A stretch of DNA of 64,000 nt from positions 1-64,000 of the forward strand of contig NZ_FNAL01000007.1 of assembly GCF_900101915.1 (NCBI RefSeq). The letters run 5' to 3'. The first letter of the stretch is position 1. Every line of letters begins with the position of its first letter. The position numbers and the translations under genes are program-made. Origin of the DNA: Psychrobacter pacificensis (lineage in GTDB: Bacteria > Pseudomonadota > Gammaproteobacteria > Pseudomonadales > Moraxellaceae). Below, piece by piece: positions 1 through 11,576 of this stretch. The notes beneath the pieces were generated by a model that was given only the letters and a program-made list of their open reading frames with translations, did not search any database and had not been told where the DNA came from.

Positions 1-414
1 GGTGTAGAGATGTTCCGTAAAATGCTTGACGAAGGTCGTGCTGGCGAAAACTGTGGCGTACTACTACGTGGTACTAAGCGTGAAGACGTACAACGTGGCC
101 AAGTACTAGCGAAGCCAGGTTCAATCACGCCTCACACCAAATTTGACGCAGAAGTATATGTACTGTCAAAAGAAGAGGGTGGTCGTCACACACCATTCCT
201 AAACGGCTATCGTCCACAGTTCTACTTCCGTACCACTGACGTAACTGGCGCAATCCAATTACAAGACGGTACTGAAATGGTCATGCCTGGTGATAACGTT
301 GAGATGGGCGTAGAGCTTATCCACCCAATTGCTATGGACAAAGGTCTACGCTTCGCTATTCGTGAAGGTGGCCGTACTGTAGGCGCTGGTGTTGTTGCTA
401 ACGTATTGAACTAA
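1..414 (+). CDS. tuf: Elongation factor Tu, C-terminal part (5' end outside window)
   Basis: The reading frame is open from base 1 and encodes the last 137 residues of EF-Tu, the GTPase that delivers aminoacyl-tRNA to the ribosome. It covers the end of domain 2 ([20 protein letters not shown]) and all of domain 3, with the family-typical stretches [13 protein letters not shown] and [18 protein letters not shown] close to the stop. The GTP-binding domain lies upstream of the window. A strong hairpin terminator follows 37 bases after the stop, so this is the last gene of its transcript. Identification is secure; only the 5' end is missing. Confidence 0.97.
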   Translation, partial: GVEMFRKMLDEGRAGENCGVLLRGTKREDVQRGQVLAKPGSITPHTKFDAEVYVLSKEEGGRHTPFLNGYRPQFYFRTTDVTGAIQLQDGTEMVMPGDNVEMGVELIHPIAMDKGLRFAIREGGRTVGAGVVANVLN

Positions 415-451
415 GACTTAAGTCTCAGTAATGAGATTATGAATTAGTCAT

Positions 452-486
452 AAAAAAGCCACCCTATCTAGGGTGGCTTTTTTTTT
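452..486 (+). terminator. Rho-independent terminator after tuf
   Basis: AAGCCACCC and GGGTGGCTT pair around a 6-base loop (TATCTA), preceded by an A-run and followed by a T-run. It sits directly downstream of tuf. Confidence 0.93.
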
Positions 487-682
487 GGGGGTGTGAATGA
501 GGAGAAGGGGTTAAATACTAGGGTTTTTCTCTCATTTGAAAAAATAAATTCCAAAGCTATAAATTACAAGGACTGCTTCATATATAGTAGATTAAAGATT
601 TGCTTATAGATAGCTATAACCCTTATTATATAATGGCAGGATTTTAAAAATAAAAACACAATAACTTAAATCGGAGTAAATC

Positions 683-1210
683 ATGATTACCCATGTACCT
701 GATGTGACTTTTAAGACTCGTGTTCGTGATGAATCTATCGGCGGAGACAACCCATTTAAATGGTATGACTTAACCACAGATGAGTTATTTGCCAATAAAA
801 AAGTGGTGGTTTTCTCTCTACCAGGTGCCTTTACGCCAACGTGTTCGATCAGCCATCTACCTCGTTATGAAGCGCTTTACGATGAATTTAAAGCATTAGG
901 CGTAGACGAAATCGTTTGCATTTCTGTCAATGATGCCTTTGTCATGTACCAGTGGGGCCTGAAGCAAAACCGTGAAAACGTTTTCTTGCTTCCTGACGGC
1001 AATGGTGAGTTCACTCGTAAAATGGGCATGCTGGTTGATAAGAGCAATCTTGGCTTTGGTATGCGTTCATGGCGATATTCGATGTATGTCGATAATAAAG
1101 AAATCAAAAAGGTGTTCAAAGAACCTAACTTCGGTGACAACTGTCCAACAGATCCATTTGAAGTATCAGATGCAGATACCATGTTAGAATATCTGAAAAG
1201 TAATGCTTAA
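683..1210 (+). CDS. Peroxiredoxin, Prx5/AhpC-TSA type
   Basis: A 175-residue thiol peroxidase that reduces hydroperoxides in the cytoplasm. The active-site motif PGAFTPTCS places the peroxidatic cysteine at residue 54. A short Prx5-like fold follows, with [10 protein letters not shown] and [14 protein letters not shown], both typical of the family. Further cysteines lie near residues 80 and 156 (DEIVC and GDNC), so an atypical 2-Cys cycle is possible but not provable here. There is no fused glutaredoxin domain. The ATG at 683 follows a GGAGT ribosome-binding site by about 7 bases. It is monocistronic, with terminators on both sides. The reductant (thioredoxin or glutaredoxin) cannot be read from sequence. 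Confidence 0.93.
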   Translation: MITHVPDVTFKTRVRDESIGGDNPFKWYDLTTDELFANKKVVVFSLPGAFTPTCSISHLPRYEALYDEFKALGVDEIVCISVNDAFVMYQWGLKQNRENVFLLPDGNGEFTRKMGMLVDKSNLGFGMRSWRYSMYVDNKEIKKVFKEPNFGDNCPTDPFEVSDADTMLEYLKSNA

Positions 1211-1293
1211 TCACAATTCTTAAGTGTGTTGACGTTTGACTGGTATCATCAGGCGTCGATAAATACTTGAATGCTGAAGCTCAAATACTGTCG

Positions 1294-1334
1294 AACTGCT
1301 TAATCCTTAAGTATAAGGGCTAAGCAGTTTTTTT
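1294..1334 (+). terminator. Rho-independent terminator after peroxiredoxin gene
   Basis: AACTGCTTAATCCTTA pairs with TAAGGGCTAAGCAGTT through a short loop, with two G-U pairs, followed by a run of seven T. Confidence 0.88.
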
Positions 1335-1500
1335 ATGTTTTCTACAAAAATTTTGGCAATATTAAAAGAAATACCTAAGATAGTGTTAAATATGAGGCGC
1401 GAAAGCGGGTGTTTATGACATAAATAATGTCATTTCTGAGTAATTATAAAAATGACGATAAGATAGCATTTATTGCATAAGAAAAATAAAGGGAGAGGCG

Positions 1501-1992
1501 GTGTTTATTATAAAGAAATTAGCAATCAATACATCAGAGCGGCAACAAGCGCTTCAAGCCGTTGCAAATATCGAAGCGCTCGTACAGCCGCACGACGCAT
1601 GGACTGAGCAGACGTTGGCTGAGATGCTCGCGCAAGATAGTATGCATATGCTCATAGTTTATAAACAAGAAGATAAAGCCGATAATAATAAAGTCATTGG
1701 CTACTGCCTCTATCAAGTGATTTTTGAGCAAGCAGAAATTTTGCGTATTGGCACGCATCCTGATTATCAACGACAAGGCATTGCTTCACAAATTATTGAT
1801 AAGTTGCATGAAGTATTGCAGAGTAATCAGGTGGAAAATTTGTTGTTAGAAGTACGAGCAGACAATCATGCTGCGATAGCGTTATATGAAAAGCAAGCAT
1901 TTGCAGTCATTCATAGACGCAAAGGCTATTATAAGTCACCGAATCAGTCCGCAGTTGATGCACTCATTATGCAACATGTCTATGGTGAGTGA
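1501..1992 (+). CDS. rimI: GNAT N-acetyltransferase, RimI-like (ribosomal protein S18 alanine acetyltransferase)
   Basis: A 163-residue GNAT-fold enzyme. The acetyl-CoA binding segment is IGTHPDYQRQGIASQIID (about residues 81-98). The C-terminal half, LEVRADNHAAIALYEKQAF followed by RRKGYYK, matches RimI, which acetylates the N-terminal alanine of ribosomal protein S18 in E. coli. The start is a GTG at 1501, placed 6-9 bases after a strong GGGAGAGG ribosome-binding site; no ATG nearby has comparable spacing. The N-terminus (about 60 residues before the first GNAT strand) is slightly longer than E. coli RimI. The substrate is inferred from family resemblance, so a related protein acetyltransferase is possible. 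Confidence 0.82.
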   Translation: MFIIKKLAINTSERQQALQAVANIEALVQPHDAWTEQTLAEMLAQDSMHMLIVYKQEDKADNNKVIGYCLYQVIFEQAEILRIGTHPDYQRQGIASQIIDKLHEVLQSNQVENLLLEVRADNHAAIALYEKQAFAVIHRRKGYYKSPNQSAVDALIMQHVYGE

Positions 1993-2066
1993 AGAGAGTA
2001 AATTCTCAAGTGTTAAGCGTAGTTTCTTTAAAGATAAATTATTTATCTCAACCAACGTTATCGTGT

Positions 2067-2501
2067 TTAACTTGATGGTATTTTCTTTTTACAGATATTA
2101 GTGTCTAATTGATAATTGCTGTCTGCTTTCATCCGTGCAAGAACATCTATACGCTCGCTCAATAACTCTACCATCACGCTTATATTGGCTTGCTGTTTTT
2201 TAACCTGTTCTAGCTTTTGCTGAGTCAGCATGAGCTGCAAATCAATATCCAATTGGCCATCATAGTAATCGTTTAAGCTGTTTTTGATTTCAGTAAGGGT
2301 GAAACCAATGGCTTGCGCGCTTTTGATTAGCTCAATACGCTCGACGCACTCGGGATGAAACTCAGTATATAAACGTGAGCCTGCTTGACGCTTACGTGAC
2401 CTTAATAGGCCCAACTGTTCATAGTGACGCACGGTGTCTTTGGTCGTATTGGCCTGTGCTGCCAACGCGCCAATCAATAAAAATGAATCATCAAGCGCCA
2501 T
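2067..2501 (-). CDS. MerR-family transcriptional regulator
   Basis: A 144-residue regulator. Residues about 8-76 form the MerR winged helix-turn-helix, including IGALAAQANTTKDTVRHYEQ and GLLRSRKRQAGSRLYTE. A leucine- and glutamine-rich dimerisation helix follows (LMLTQQKLEQVKKQQANI). The few cysteines are not arranged as in metal-sensing MerR proteins, so the effector is unknown. It is transcribed away from aat, whose stop lies 33 bases upstream of this start, so it may be the last gene of a trxB-aat-merR transcript. The target genes cannot be inferred. Confidence 0.88.
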   Translation of the reverse strand: MALDDSFLLIGALAAQANTTKDTVRHYEQLGLLRSRKRQAGSRLYTEFHPECVERIELIKSAQAIGFTLTEIKNSLNDYYDGQLDIDLQLMLTQQKLEQVKKQQANISVMVELLSERIDVLARMKADSNYQLDTNICKKKIPSS

Positions 2502-2534
2502 AAGACTCTCTTAATTGTTTAGCTTTTATAGATT

Positions 2535-3347
2535 TCATGATTGATGCTGCCAAGGATTTGCTGTATCGAGAAGGGATACGGCCAATGGTTGATGAAAATT
2601 ATTGTGCCAATTGATGGAGAGACTGCTTATTAAGCGGTCTAATTGAGCAAGAAAGTCAGGACGCGGTAGAGTAGTGGCACCCAAGCTCATGAGATGATCA
2701 TTAGGTAACTGGCAGTCGACAAGTGCAACATGGCTTTGCTCACATAAGCGCATCAGCCCCCAAAACGCCAGCTTAGATGCATTAGAGGCACGATGAAACA
2801 TGGATTCGCCAAAGTAGATGCCGTTTATTTTTAGCCCGTACAGTCCACCAATGAGCTGACCTGTCTCGTCCCACACCTCAATGCTATGGGCAAAGCCCTG
2901 TGCATGCATTGTGGTATAGGCCTCAATCATCTCTTCATGAATCCAAGTGTGTTCGCCTTCGGGCAGGTCATTATTAAGACCATCGCTACGCGGCAGACTA
3001 CAGGCATGTATGACGTCATCAAAAGCTTGATTGAGTGTTAGTTGCCAACGCGTGCGACTTGCTTGCTTGCGCAGTGACTTACTCGGTTGATAATCAGATG
3101 GGACGATCACACAACGTGGCTCAGGACACCACCAAGCGATAGGCTCATCTTCATTGAACCATGGAAACAGTCCTTGTGCATAAGCAGATATTAATGTATC
3201 GGGTGCAAGATCGCCACCCATCGCGACAATACCGATGCCCTCAGGATCGATAGAGATAGGATCAGGAAAGTCATAACGCCCAAGACTTTGTAAAGTCTCA
3301 GGCGTGATGTATTGATCATGATCGCCATGCTGCGCAAAGTTATTCAT
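2535..3347 (-). CDS. aat: Leucyl/phenylalanyl-tRNA--protein transferase
   Basis: A 270-residue cytoplasmic enzyme that transfers Leu or Phe from aminoacyl-tRNA to the N-terminus of proteins beginning with Arg or Lys, marking them for ClpS/ClpAP (N-end rule). Conserved segments are DPEGIGIVAMGGDLAPDTL near the N-terminus, WFNEDEPIAWWCPEPRCVI, GFAHSIEVWD and GGLYGLKINGIYFGESMFHR. It is slightly longer than E. coli Aat (234 residues), with extra residues at both ends. Its ATG directly abuts the TAA stop of trxB, so the two are probably translationally coupled; the same trxB-aat neighbourhood is common in gamma-proteobacteria. Confidence 0.96.
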   Translation of the reverse strand: MNNFAQHGDHDQYITPETLQSLGRYDFPDPISIDPEGIGIVAMGGDLAPDTLISAYAQGLFPWFNEDEPIAWWCPEPRCVIVPSDYQPSKSLRKQASRTRWQLTLNQAFDDVIHACSLPRSDGLNNDLPEGEHTWIHEEMIEAYTTMHAQGFAHSIEVWDETGQLIGGLYGLKINGIYFGESMFHRASNASKLAFWGLMRLCEQSHVALVDCQLPNDHLMSLGATTLPRPDFLAQLDRLISSLSINWHNNFHQPLAVSLLDTANPWQHQS

Positions 3348-4916
<1,569 letters not shown>

Positions 4917-7900
4917 GTGATATCAGCACCGCTTATTGAGTATTTAAAAAAGGGAATATTTACCCTCCTTGGGTTAATACTGGCTGTTTATTTGTTTGTT
5001 ATTTTAATGACTTACACAGGCAATGATCCTAGCTGGTCGCACATCAGTAGTGATATGACGACTATTAACAATATGGGTGGCCAGACGGGCGCTTGGTTGT
5101 CCGACTTGCTCTATAGCTTTTTTGGCTATGGTGCATGGTGGTTTTTAGCGTTTGTGGTTTATGAGTCTATCCTTATTTGGTGGGACAATAAGCCGACGTT
5201 TTGGCTCATGCGACTGGTCGCTTATGTGTTTTTGCTGTTGAGCGCCAGTGCATTATTTGCACAACTGGTTGCCTTAATTCAGCAAGTAGCCAATCCTGCA
5301 TCAATGGGACTTGAAGGCGTGGCTGGTGGTATCATCGGTCTTGAGTTGCAGGAACGTTTGACACAGTTGCTATCGCAGTGGGGCAGTGTGGTTTTCTTGG
5401 CGGTGTTCGTTGTGATTACCGCGACCTTTGCCTTTAACATCCATTGGCTCGCTATATATCAGAAGATTACAGCATTATCTTGGCTTGGCTCAGGGTTAAA
5501 AAATAAAGAAGATGCTGCCGAGTTGGATGAGCAAAGTGAGGTGTCGCAAGACCGTGACAGTATCAAAGAGGGAAATCCCAATCAAACAGCCGAGTATGAG
5601 CAGCTGCCACTTGAGTTGCAATCAGCTGACGATGCGAATAGTGCTCACGCAGTAGATAATAGTGGCAGATTCAGCAATGTATTATCAGATTTTTTGTCGA
5701 CGTCAGGATTGGCTGATAGTGTGAAAGCATCTATGGCGACAGCAAAAGCAGCAGCAACGTCTAGCGATGAAAAAAGTGAGTCACCATACGCGGTCGCAGC
5801 GACTGCTAATGCTACGGTTGGCAGTACAGTCAGTGACACCAACACATCAACGATACCAAACCCTATCGTAGCACCTGCTCGCAAAGTCGAGCCAAGCTTT
5901 GCATGGAATGATGCAAATACGGTTGCTGATCTGCTCGCGCGTGAACAGATGGCTTATAGCACTAACAGCATAGATAATTCTACTGTGCCTAACTATGCAC
6001 AGAGTGAAGTCGTCACTGACGTGTCATTAGAAGAAGCAGTACAAACCTCTGTGGCAGCACCGATGGTAGAAACAGAAACTCAATCAGATTTATCTAATCA
6101 AGAGCTAGCTACTCAATCCTCAATGGATGAATCAACGAATGCTCAAGCTGTCAATCAGGCTATTACTGAGCCGGAAGACTCTCATCCAGATGATACAACG
6201 GAGAATGTCGATAAGTTGGCAGAAGCATGGTTGGCGGAGCATGGCAATATATCAGAACCTGTTGCAAAATCGTCGGTTGCTACTGCTGAGGAAACTAATG
6301 TCACTAATCAAATTCCGCAAGAAGAGCTATCAAGGCCTACGTCAGACGCCACTAATAGCATTCTAAGTGACGACTCTTATGGGTTCTCTGCTGCACAGTT
6401 CGAACTATTACAACGTAATGAGTCATCGCCTGTACCTGAGGCCACAGTGGCTCAGCCATCAGTAGAAGTGGCCGCATCAGTATCAGAAATTTCGGATATG
6501 ACACCGACCAATACGCCGCCTGCCAATCCAAAAGCGGCGCCGACTGTGGAAGCGGTCAGTTCGGCCTCAAATGCACAGCCTGCAGTCCCAGCTAAACCTT
6601 CTGTCAGCTTTGCGGTACCAGAAGGTGATAGTAGCAACCATATCACAGATATGATGCCGGAGGAGGATAGTACTGACGATAGTGCACCCGTTATGCCGCA
6701 TATCAGCGATGACGAAGCATTCAGCAAAAAATCACGCTCTATGCAGACGGCTGCCTATCGCAGTAGCCTAACCCCTATTCCAGAAGTGTCTATATTGGAC
6801 AAGCCTGATCCTGACCGTAAGCCTAGCTATACCGTCGCTGAGCTCGAACAATTATCTGAGCTGCTTGAGATCAAGCTCCAAGAGTTCAATGTAAAAGCCA
6901 ACGTCGTCAACGCTATCCCAGGGCCTGTGGTGACTCGTTTTGAAGTGGAGCTGGCAGCTGGTGTCAAAGCCAGCAAAGTTACTGGTATTTCACGTGACTT
7001 GGCGCGCTCATTATCAATGGCCTCTTTGCGTGTGGTCGAAGTCATACCAGGCAAACCGTACATCGGTATTGAAGTGCCCAATAAAAAACGTGAAATGGTG
7101 CGCTTAATCGAGCTACTTAGTACCGAGATGTTCAAAGACCCTAAAGCACAAATCAGCATGGCGATGGGTAAAGATATCGGTGGTAACCCCATTATTACTG
7201 ATCTGGCGCGTGCACCGCATATGCTGGTTGCTGGTACCACAGGCTCTGGTAAATCGGTATTGGTCAACTCAATGCTATTATCGATGTTACTCAAGTACAC
7301 GCCCAATCAATTGCGACTCATCTTGATTGATCCAAAGCAGCTGGAGCTTGCCAACTATAATGACATTCCGCATCTGCTTACCCCAGTTGTCACTGACATG
7401 ACTGAGGCCGCTAGCAGCTTGTCATGGTGCGTGGCCGAGATGGAGCGCCGCTATCAGTTGATGAGCTTACTCAAGGTTCGTAAGCTCAACGAGTTTAATA
7501 AAAAAGTCATCGCGGCAGAGAAATCAGGCAATCCAATGCTCGATCCGTTATGGCGACCAAACGACAGCGTAAGTATCAGCCAAGCGCCAAAGCTCAAAAC
7601 TCTGCCCATGATTGTCATCGTCGCAGATGAGTTTGCCGATATGATTATGCAGGTGGGCAAGCAAGCCGAAGAGTTAATCACGCGCTTGGCACAAAAATCA
7701 CGTGCGGCTGGTATTCACTTAATGCTAGCTACTCAGCGCCCATCAGTCGATGTCATCACGGGTTTGATTAAAGCCAATATCCCAGTGCGTGCAGCACTAC
7801 GAGTCAACTCAAAAGTCGATTCGCGTACGATTCTGGATAGTGGCGGTGCTGAGGACATGCTCGGTAACGGTGATATGTTGTTCTTGGGGCCAGGTCAGAT

Positions 7901-8246
7901 TGAACCAGATCGTGTGCACGGTGCTTATGTCAGTGATGAAGAGGTCAACCGTGTCTGTGACGCATGGCGTGAGCGCGGTGCGCCCGATTATATTGACAAC
8001 ATGGCAGGAAATTTTGAGCTATCTAGTCCGGGCGGTGGTAGCACGGCTAATGCCTCTGGTGAAGATGATGATCTATATAATGACGCCGTCGCCTTTATTA
8101 TGGAAACGCGTAAGGTCTCAGCTTCTAGTATCCAGCGTAAGTTCAGTATCGGATATAACCGTGCCGCCCGTATTGTCGACTCAATGGAAGACGCTGGACT
8201 GGTCAGCTCGATGGGCAAAAGTGGTAAGCGCGAACTGTTAATGTAG
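4917..8246 (+). CDS. ftsK: DNA translocase FtsK
   Basis: A 1109-residue septal DNA pump that clears the terminus region and activates XerCD at dif. Four membrane helices occupy roughly residues 14-33, 65-85, 97-119 and 157-178. A long acidic, Ala/Ser/Thr-rich linker runs to about residue 635. The RecA-like motor follows, with Walker A GTTGSGKS near 772, Walker B-like IVIVADEFADM, and ATQRPSVDVITGLIKANIP. The last 60 residues are the winged-helix gamma domain (SASSIQRKFSIGYNRAARIV) that reads KOPS. It is shorter than E. coli FtsK (1329) because of the linker. The start is GTG at 4917 with only a weak AAGGC ribosome-binding site; no better start precedes the first membrane helix. Confidence 0.96.
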   Translation: MISAPLIEYLKKGIFTLLGLILAVYLFVILMTYTGNDPSWSHISSDMTTINNMGGQTGAWLSDLLYSFFGYGAWWFLAFVVYESILIWWDNKPTFWLMRLVAYVFLLLSASALFAQLVALIQQVANPASMGLEGVAGGIIGLELQERLTQLLSQWGSVVFLAVFVVITATFAFNIHWLAIYQKITALSWLGSGLKNKEDAAELDEQSEVSQDRDSIKEGNPNQTAEYEQLPLELQSADDANSAHAVDNSGRFSNVLSDFLSTSGLADSVKASMATAKAAATSSDEKSESPYAVAATANATVGSTVSDTNTSTIPNPIVAPARKVEPSFAWNDANTVADLLAREQMAYSTNSIDNSTVPNYAQSEVVTDVSLEEAVQTSVAAPMVETETQSDLSNQELATQSSMDESTNAQAVNQAITEPEDSHPDDTTENVDKLAEAWLAEHGNISEPVAKSSVATAEETNVTNQIPQEELSRPTSDATNSILSDDSYGFSAAQFELLQRNESSPVPEATVAQPSVEVAASVSEISDMTPTNTPPANPKAAPTVEAVSSASNAQPAVPAKPSVSFAVPEGDSSNHITDMMPEEDSTDDSAPVMPHISDDEAFSKKSRSMQTAAYRSSLTPIPEVSILDKPDPDRKPSYTVAELEQLSELLEIKLQEFNVKANVVNAIPGPVVTRFEVELAAGVKASKVTGISRDLARSLSMASLRVVEVIPGKPYIGIEVPNKKREMVRLIELLSTEMFKDPKAQISMAMGKDIGGNPIITDLARAPHMLVAGTTGSGKSVLVNSMLLSMLLKYTPNQLRLILIDPKQLELANYNDIPHLLTPVVTDMTEAASSLSWCVAEMERRYQLMSLLKVRKLNEFNKKVIAAEKSGNPMLDPLWRPNDSVSISQAPKLKTLPMIVIVADEFADMIMQVGKQAEELITRLAQKSRAAGIHLMLATQRPSVDVITGLIKANIPVRAALRVNSKVDSRTILDSGGAEDMLGNGDMLFLGPGQIEPDRVHGAYVSDEEVNRVCDAWRERGAPDYIDNMAGNFELSSPGGGSTANASGEDDDLYNDAVAFIMETRKVSASSIQRKFSIGYNRAARIVDSMEDAGLVSSMGKSGKRELLM

Positions 8247-8270
8247 TGCTTAGTATTGAATGAATAATGA

Positions 8271-8302
8271 AAAAACGAGTCACGACAATGGCTCGTTTTT
8301 TT
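8271..8302 (+). terminator. Rho-independent terminator after ftsK
   Basis: AAAAACGAG and CTCGTTTTT form a stem around a 12-base loop, followed by further T residues, 25 bases after the ftsK stop. Confidence 0.88.
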
Positions 8303-8479
8303 TGTGAAAAAGATTCAAGATTAATTCACTCATAAGCGAATAAGCTACCAAAACTTTCAAATGACCAGTGAGTTTGTTTATCAACCATAAGTCGTGGTTT
8401 TTTATAATAAACTGACAGTTACTGATGAAATAGATATTTAAAAAATCTTACTACAATTACTCTCCAAGGAAGGTTGGTT

Positions 8480-9973
8480 ATGTTTAAAGAATATACCCAG
8501 TACGATGCACTCGCCTTAGCGGCACTGGTTAACTCAGGTGAGGTCAGTGCAAAGGAGCTATTAGACGCCGCCGTTTATCAGGCCAATAAACTCAATCCCA
8601 AGCTAAATGCCATTATTCACCGTTTCGATGAGCGCGCTTACAACGCGGCGCAGGCAGGACTGCCTTCTGGCGTATTTACTGGCGTGCCGTATTTGCTAAA
8701 AGATCTCTCATTTAGTTTTGCAGGTGAGCCTATTACGATGGGCAGCCGCAGCGTCAATATCCTCTCAGAAAAAGACAGCGAAATCGTCAAACGCATGAAA
8801 GCGACAGGCGTCAATACCTTTGGCAAAACCAATACGCCAGAGTTTGGCTTGATTATCACCACTGAGCCAAAAGCCCATGGCGCCACTCACAACCCGTTTA
8901 AAAAAGGCTATAGCTCTGGTGGCTCGTCAGGTGGTAGTGCCGCGGCAGTGGCGAGCGGTATCGTACCGATGGCAGGCGGCGGTGATGGTGGCGGTTCGAT
9001 ACGGTTTCCATCTGCCTGGTGCGGTGCGTTTGGCTTAAAACCAAGCCGTGGCCGCAATCCACTTGGCCCTAATCTTGGTGAAGGTTGGGATGGGGCAGTG
9101 GCCGATCATGTGATTACGCGCTCGGTACGTGATAGTGCCGCGATGCTCGATGCCACCAGTGGTGTAGAGATTGGCGCGCCTTATGTCATTGCGCCGCCAG
9201 ACGGCACGTTTTTGCAGGCGGCGATGCGCGCGCCAAGGCCATTGAAAATCGCTTTGCAGCAGCAGCCATTGATTGCCAATACCGTAGTGGACAAAGAAGT
9301 ATTTGCTGTACTGGAGCAAACCGCTAAGCAGCTAGAATCGATGGGGCATCAAGTGATACCCGCTGAGCCAAATATCAATATCGAGCAGTTTTGGCATGAC
9401 TTTATCGTCGTGGTCTGCGCGCATACCGCCTTTACGATTGATAATATCGAGCGTGAGTTTGGGCCCGCCCATATCAAAAACCTAGAGCCGCAAACCTACA
9501 ATATGGCGCTACTCGGACGTTCGCTATCAGCAGTGGACTTGGTTCATGCCAAGCATGGCTGGCATCACAGTCAGTATCAAACGGGGCTGTTATTAGAAAC
9601 CTACGATATGATTTTGTCCCCGACGGTACCGACGCCTGCGGTCAAACACGGCGTGCTACCACCCAGCCGCATGGATGAGATGATGATGCGTAGCGCTGGG
9701 GTGCTCAATAAAGGGTTTGACATGGGTAAATATGCCTTTAAGTCAGGCATGATCGAAAAGCTAAGCGCGCCTGTGCTAGGAAAAATGGGCTTCACATTGT
9801 TGGGCAACGTCACAGGATTGCCAGCCATGTCGGTGCCAGTCGGCATGAGTAAAAAAGGCTTACCAATTGGCATGCAGCTGATTGGGCGTATGAATGATGA
9901 GGCGACGCTATTTAGTCTGGCAGGTGAGATGGAGCGTGCGGGTTTATTTACCAAACCTGCCTTTGAGAAGTAG
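8480..9973 (+). CDS. Amidase-signature family hydrolase
   Basis: A 497-residue amidase-signature enzyme with the complete Ser-cisSer-Lys triad: Lys74 in LLKDLSF, Ser149 in GGSSGGS and Ser173 in [11 protein letters not shown]. The spacing (75 and 24 residues) is that of the family. The stretch [21 protein letters not shown] and the overall length resemble 6-aminohexanoate cyclic-dimer hydrolase-type amidases more than GatA, and no gatC or gatB is nearby. The ATG at 8480 is chosen because AAGGA lies 9 bases before it; a TTG two codons upstream would put the ribosome-binding site too close. The gene is somewhat richer in G+C than its flanks. Substrate unknown. Confidence 0.88.
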   Translation: MFKEYTQYDALALAALVNSGEVSAKELLDAAVYQANKLNPKLNAIIHRFDERAYNAAQAGLPSGVFTGVPYLLKDLSFSFAGEPITMGSRSVNILSEKDSEIVKRMKATGVNTFGKTNTPEFGLIITTEPKAHGATHNPFKKGYSSGGSSGGSAAAVASGIVPMAGGGDGGGSIRFPSAWCGAFGLKPSRGRNPLGPNLGEGWDGAVADHVITRSVRDSAAMLDATSGVEIGAPYVIAPPDGTFLQAAMRAPRPLKIALQQQPLIANTVVDKEVFAVLEQTAKQLESMGHQVIPAEPNINIEQFWHDFIVVVCAHTAFTIDNIEREFGPAHIKNLEPQTYNMALLGRSLSAVDLVHAKHGWHHSQYQTGLLLETYDMILSPTVPTPAVKHGVLPPSRMDEMMMRSAGVLNKGFDMGKYAFKSGMIEKLSAPVLGKMGFTLLGNVTGLPAMSVPVGMSKKGLPIGMQLIGRMNDEATLFSLAGEMERAGLFTKPAFEK

Positions 9974-10022
9974 GTTTGGTTTGTGTGCTTTAATTAGATA
10001 AGTAGGAAATAGTAAATAGAAG

Positions 10023-10916
10023 CTAATCAAAGCGGTAAATATCCATACCCAAACTATGATGGGCCATGCTCTGATGAACAACCGAGACGCGCTGACCGGC
10101 ACCTAACGCAAAAAACAATGGCAGCAAATGCTCGTCACTTGGATGAATGTCTTTGTACTCTGGATATTGCTGCCAGTCCAGGGCAGTGGGTATGTCTATC
10201 TTGAGCTGCTGGAGCAACCACTGCTTAAAGGATTTGGCAGCTTGGTCAATGCTATCGGCATCCCAGCGCAGTGCTTGTAAGTTGTGGGTGATATTACCTG
10301 AGCCAATAACAAGAATTTTCTCATCACGCAGATGCGCGAGCTGCGCGCCCAATTGATAGCAAGCAATGCTATCGTAATGCTGCGGCAGTGACACTTGAAC
10401 GATAGGCACATCTGCCTCTGGGTACAGGTGTCTGAGCGGTGCCCAAACGCCATGATCACAGGCACGTACAGGATTGACGCTACATGTGATACCGCGTGCG
10501 CTGAGCTGCTGAGCAAGTGTCTCAGCCAGCGCTGGTTGACCTGATGCAGGATATTGAAGATCGTAAAGCTCAGGCGCAAAACCCGAAAAATCATGCCACG
10601 TTTTTGGCTGCGGGTTACTGCTAATCTCAAGCTTTGCTGATTGCCAATGCGCCGACATAATGACGATGGCACGTGGCTTAGGTAAGTTTTGCCCGATACG
10701 GGCCAATGCACTGGTCGTGGCAGATTGCTCAATCGCAAGTGTGGGTGCCCCGTGCGAGATAAACAACGCAGGTAGTTTGGATGCATTAGGCATTATAGCA
10801 GACGCACTTTCCCATGCCGCAGCAGAGGTAATAGGTGTCTGTACAGTGTCGTGATGATGATCACGCTGATGCGTAGTCTGAGAGGCTTTGGATGTCGCGC
10901 GTTTTGGATATGTCAT
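10023..10916 (-). CDS. ygiD: DODA-type (LigB-like) extradiol dioxygenase, YgiD family
   Basis: A protein of up to 297 residues belonging to the class III extradiol ring-cleavage dioxygenases related to 4,5-DOPA dioxygenase (E. coli YgiD). The family landmarks are PALFISHGAPTLAIE, IVIMSAHWQS, CDHGVWAPLRHLYPEADVPIVQVSL, GSGNITHNL and HPSDEHLLPLFFALGA; they contain the metal-ligand histidines. About 45 residues precede the conserved fold, rich in Thr, His and Ala and without a recognisable signal. The ATG at 10916 has a poor ribosome-binding site. An alternative ATG about 41 codons downstream, directly before the conserved domain, has none better, so the N-terminus is uncertain. The natural substrate is unknown. 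Confidence 0.86.
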   Translation of the reverse strand: MTYPKRATSKASQTTHQRDHHHDTVQTPITSAAAWESASAIMPNASKLPALFISHGAPTLAIEQSATTSALARIGQNLPKPRAIVIMSAHWQSAKLEISSNPQPKTWHDFSGFAPELYDLQYPASGQPALAETLAQQLSARGITCSVNPVRACDHGVWAPLRHLYPEADVPIVQVSLPQHYDSIACYQLGAQLAHLRDEKILVIGSGNITHNLQALRWDADSIDQAAKSFKQWLLQQLKIDIPTALDWQQYPEYKDIHPSDEHLLPLFFALGAGQRVSVVHQSMAHHSLGMDIYRFD

Positions 10917-10998
10917 GTTCCATTTATTAGGGCATGCGCCAGTTTTTCAATCTATTTTGGGATTGACGTTTTAAATCAAAAAAAAGCTTGGGGTGTGG

Positions 10999-11487
10999 TT
11001 AATTACCGCGATGATAAGGGTGGTTATTGTTGATACTCATCGCGCGGTATAGCTGCTCCATTAGTACCACGCGTACCAGCGGATGCGGCAATGTCAGTGC
11101 TGATAATGATAACTTTGCGTCGGCTTTTGCTAACACTGCTGGTGATACACCATCTGCACCGCCGATGGCCAACGCAATATCATCACCTTGCTGCATGCCA
11201 TCAGCGAGTTTATCAGCCAATCCTTCCGTTGAAATCATCTTACCTTTGACGTCTAGTACCCATAATTGCTCACGGCTCGCGGCATTATGAGCGGCCAATA
11301 TCGCTTGGCCTTCTTGCTCACGGTACTGTGCTAGATTGGCATCTGATGGGTTTTTTGCCCGTTTGGCAGCGGCAATCTCTACAATCTCTGTGCTCAGCAT
11401 GGGCTGAATACGCTTAAAATACTCATCAAAACCTGTTTGCACCCAGCTAGGCATCTTATTGCCAACGGTCAAAATTCTAACCTTCAT
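10999..11487 (-). CDS. rlmH: 23S rRNA (pseudouridine-1915-N3)-methyltransferase RlmH
   Basis: A 162-residue SPOUT methyltransferase that methylates pseudouridine 1915 in helix 69 of 23S rRNA. It begins MKVRILTVGNKMPSWV, as RlmH does. The knot region reads IALAIGGADGVSPAVLAKAD, and it ends with RVVLMEQLYRAMSINNNHPYHR. An ATG four codons upstream is in frame, but family alignments begin at MKVRIL, so the start at 11487 is preferred; neither has a strong ribosome-binding site. The length is close to E. coli RlmH (155). The usual rsfS/ybeB partner is not adjacent. Confidence 0.94.
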   Translation of the reverse strand: MKVRILTVGNKMPSWVQTGFDEYFKRIQPMLSTEIVEIAAAKRAKNPSDANLAQYREQEGQAILAAHNAASREQLWVLDVKGKMISTEGLADKLADGMQQGDDIALAIGGADGVSPAVLAKADAKLSLSALTLPHPLVRVVLMEQLYRAMSINNNHPYHRGN

Positions 11488-11576
11488 AGTACGTACCATT
11501 TTTTAAATTGAAAAATTTTTACATTCGAGCACTGAATCTGAGTATTGATAGCCATCAGTGCTCAATTATCTAATCA

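Noticed and set aside
10196..10786. 196-codon ORF overlapping the dioxygenase gene in another frame
   Set aside because: The dioxygenase frame has clear family motifs; the alternative frame has none.
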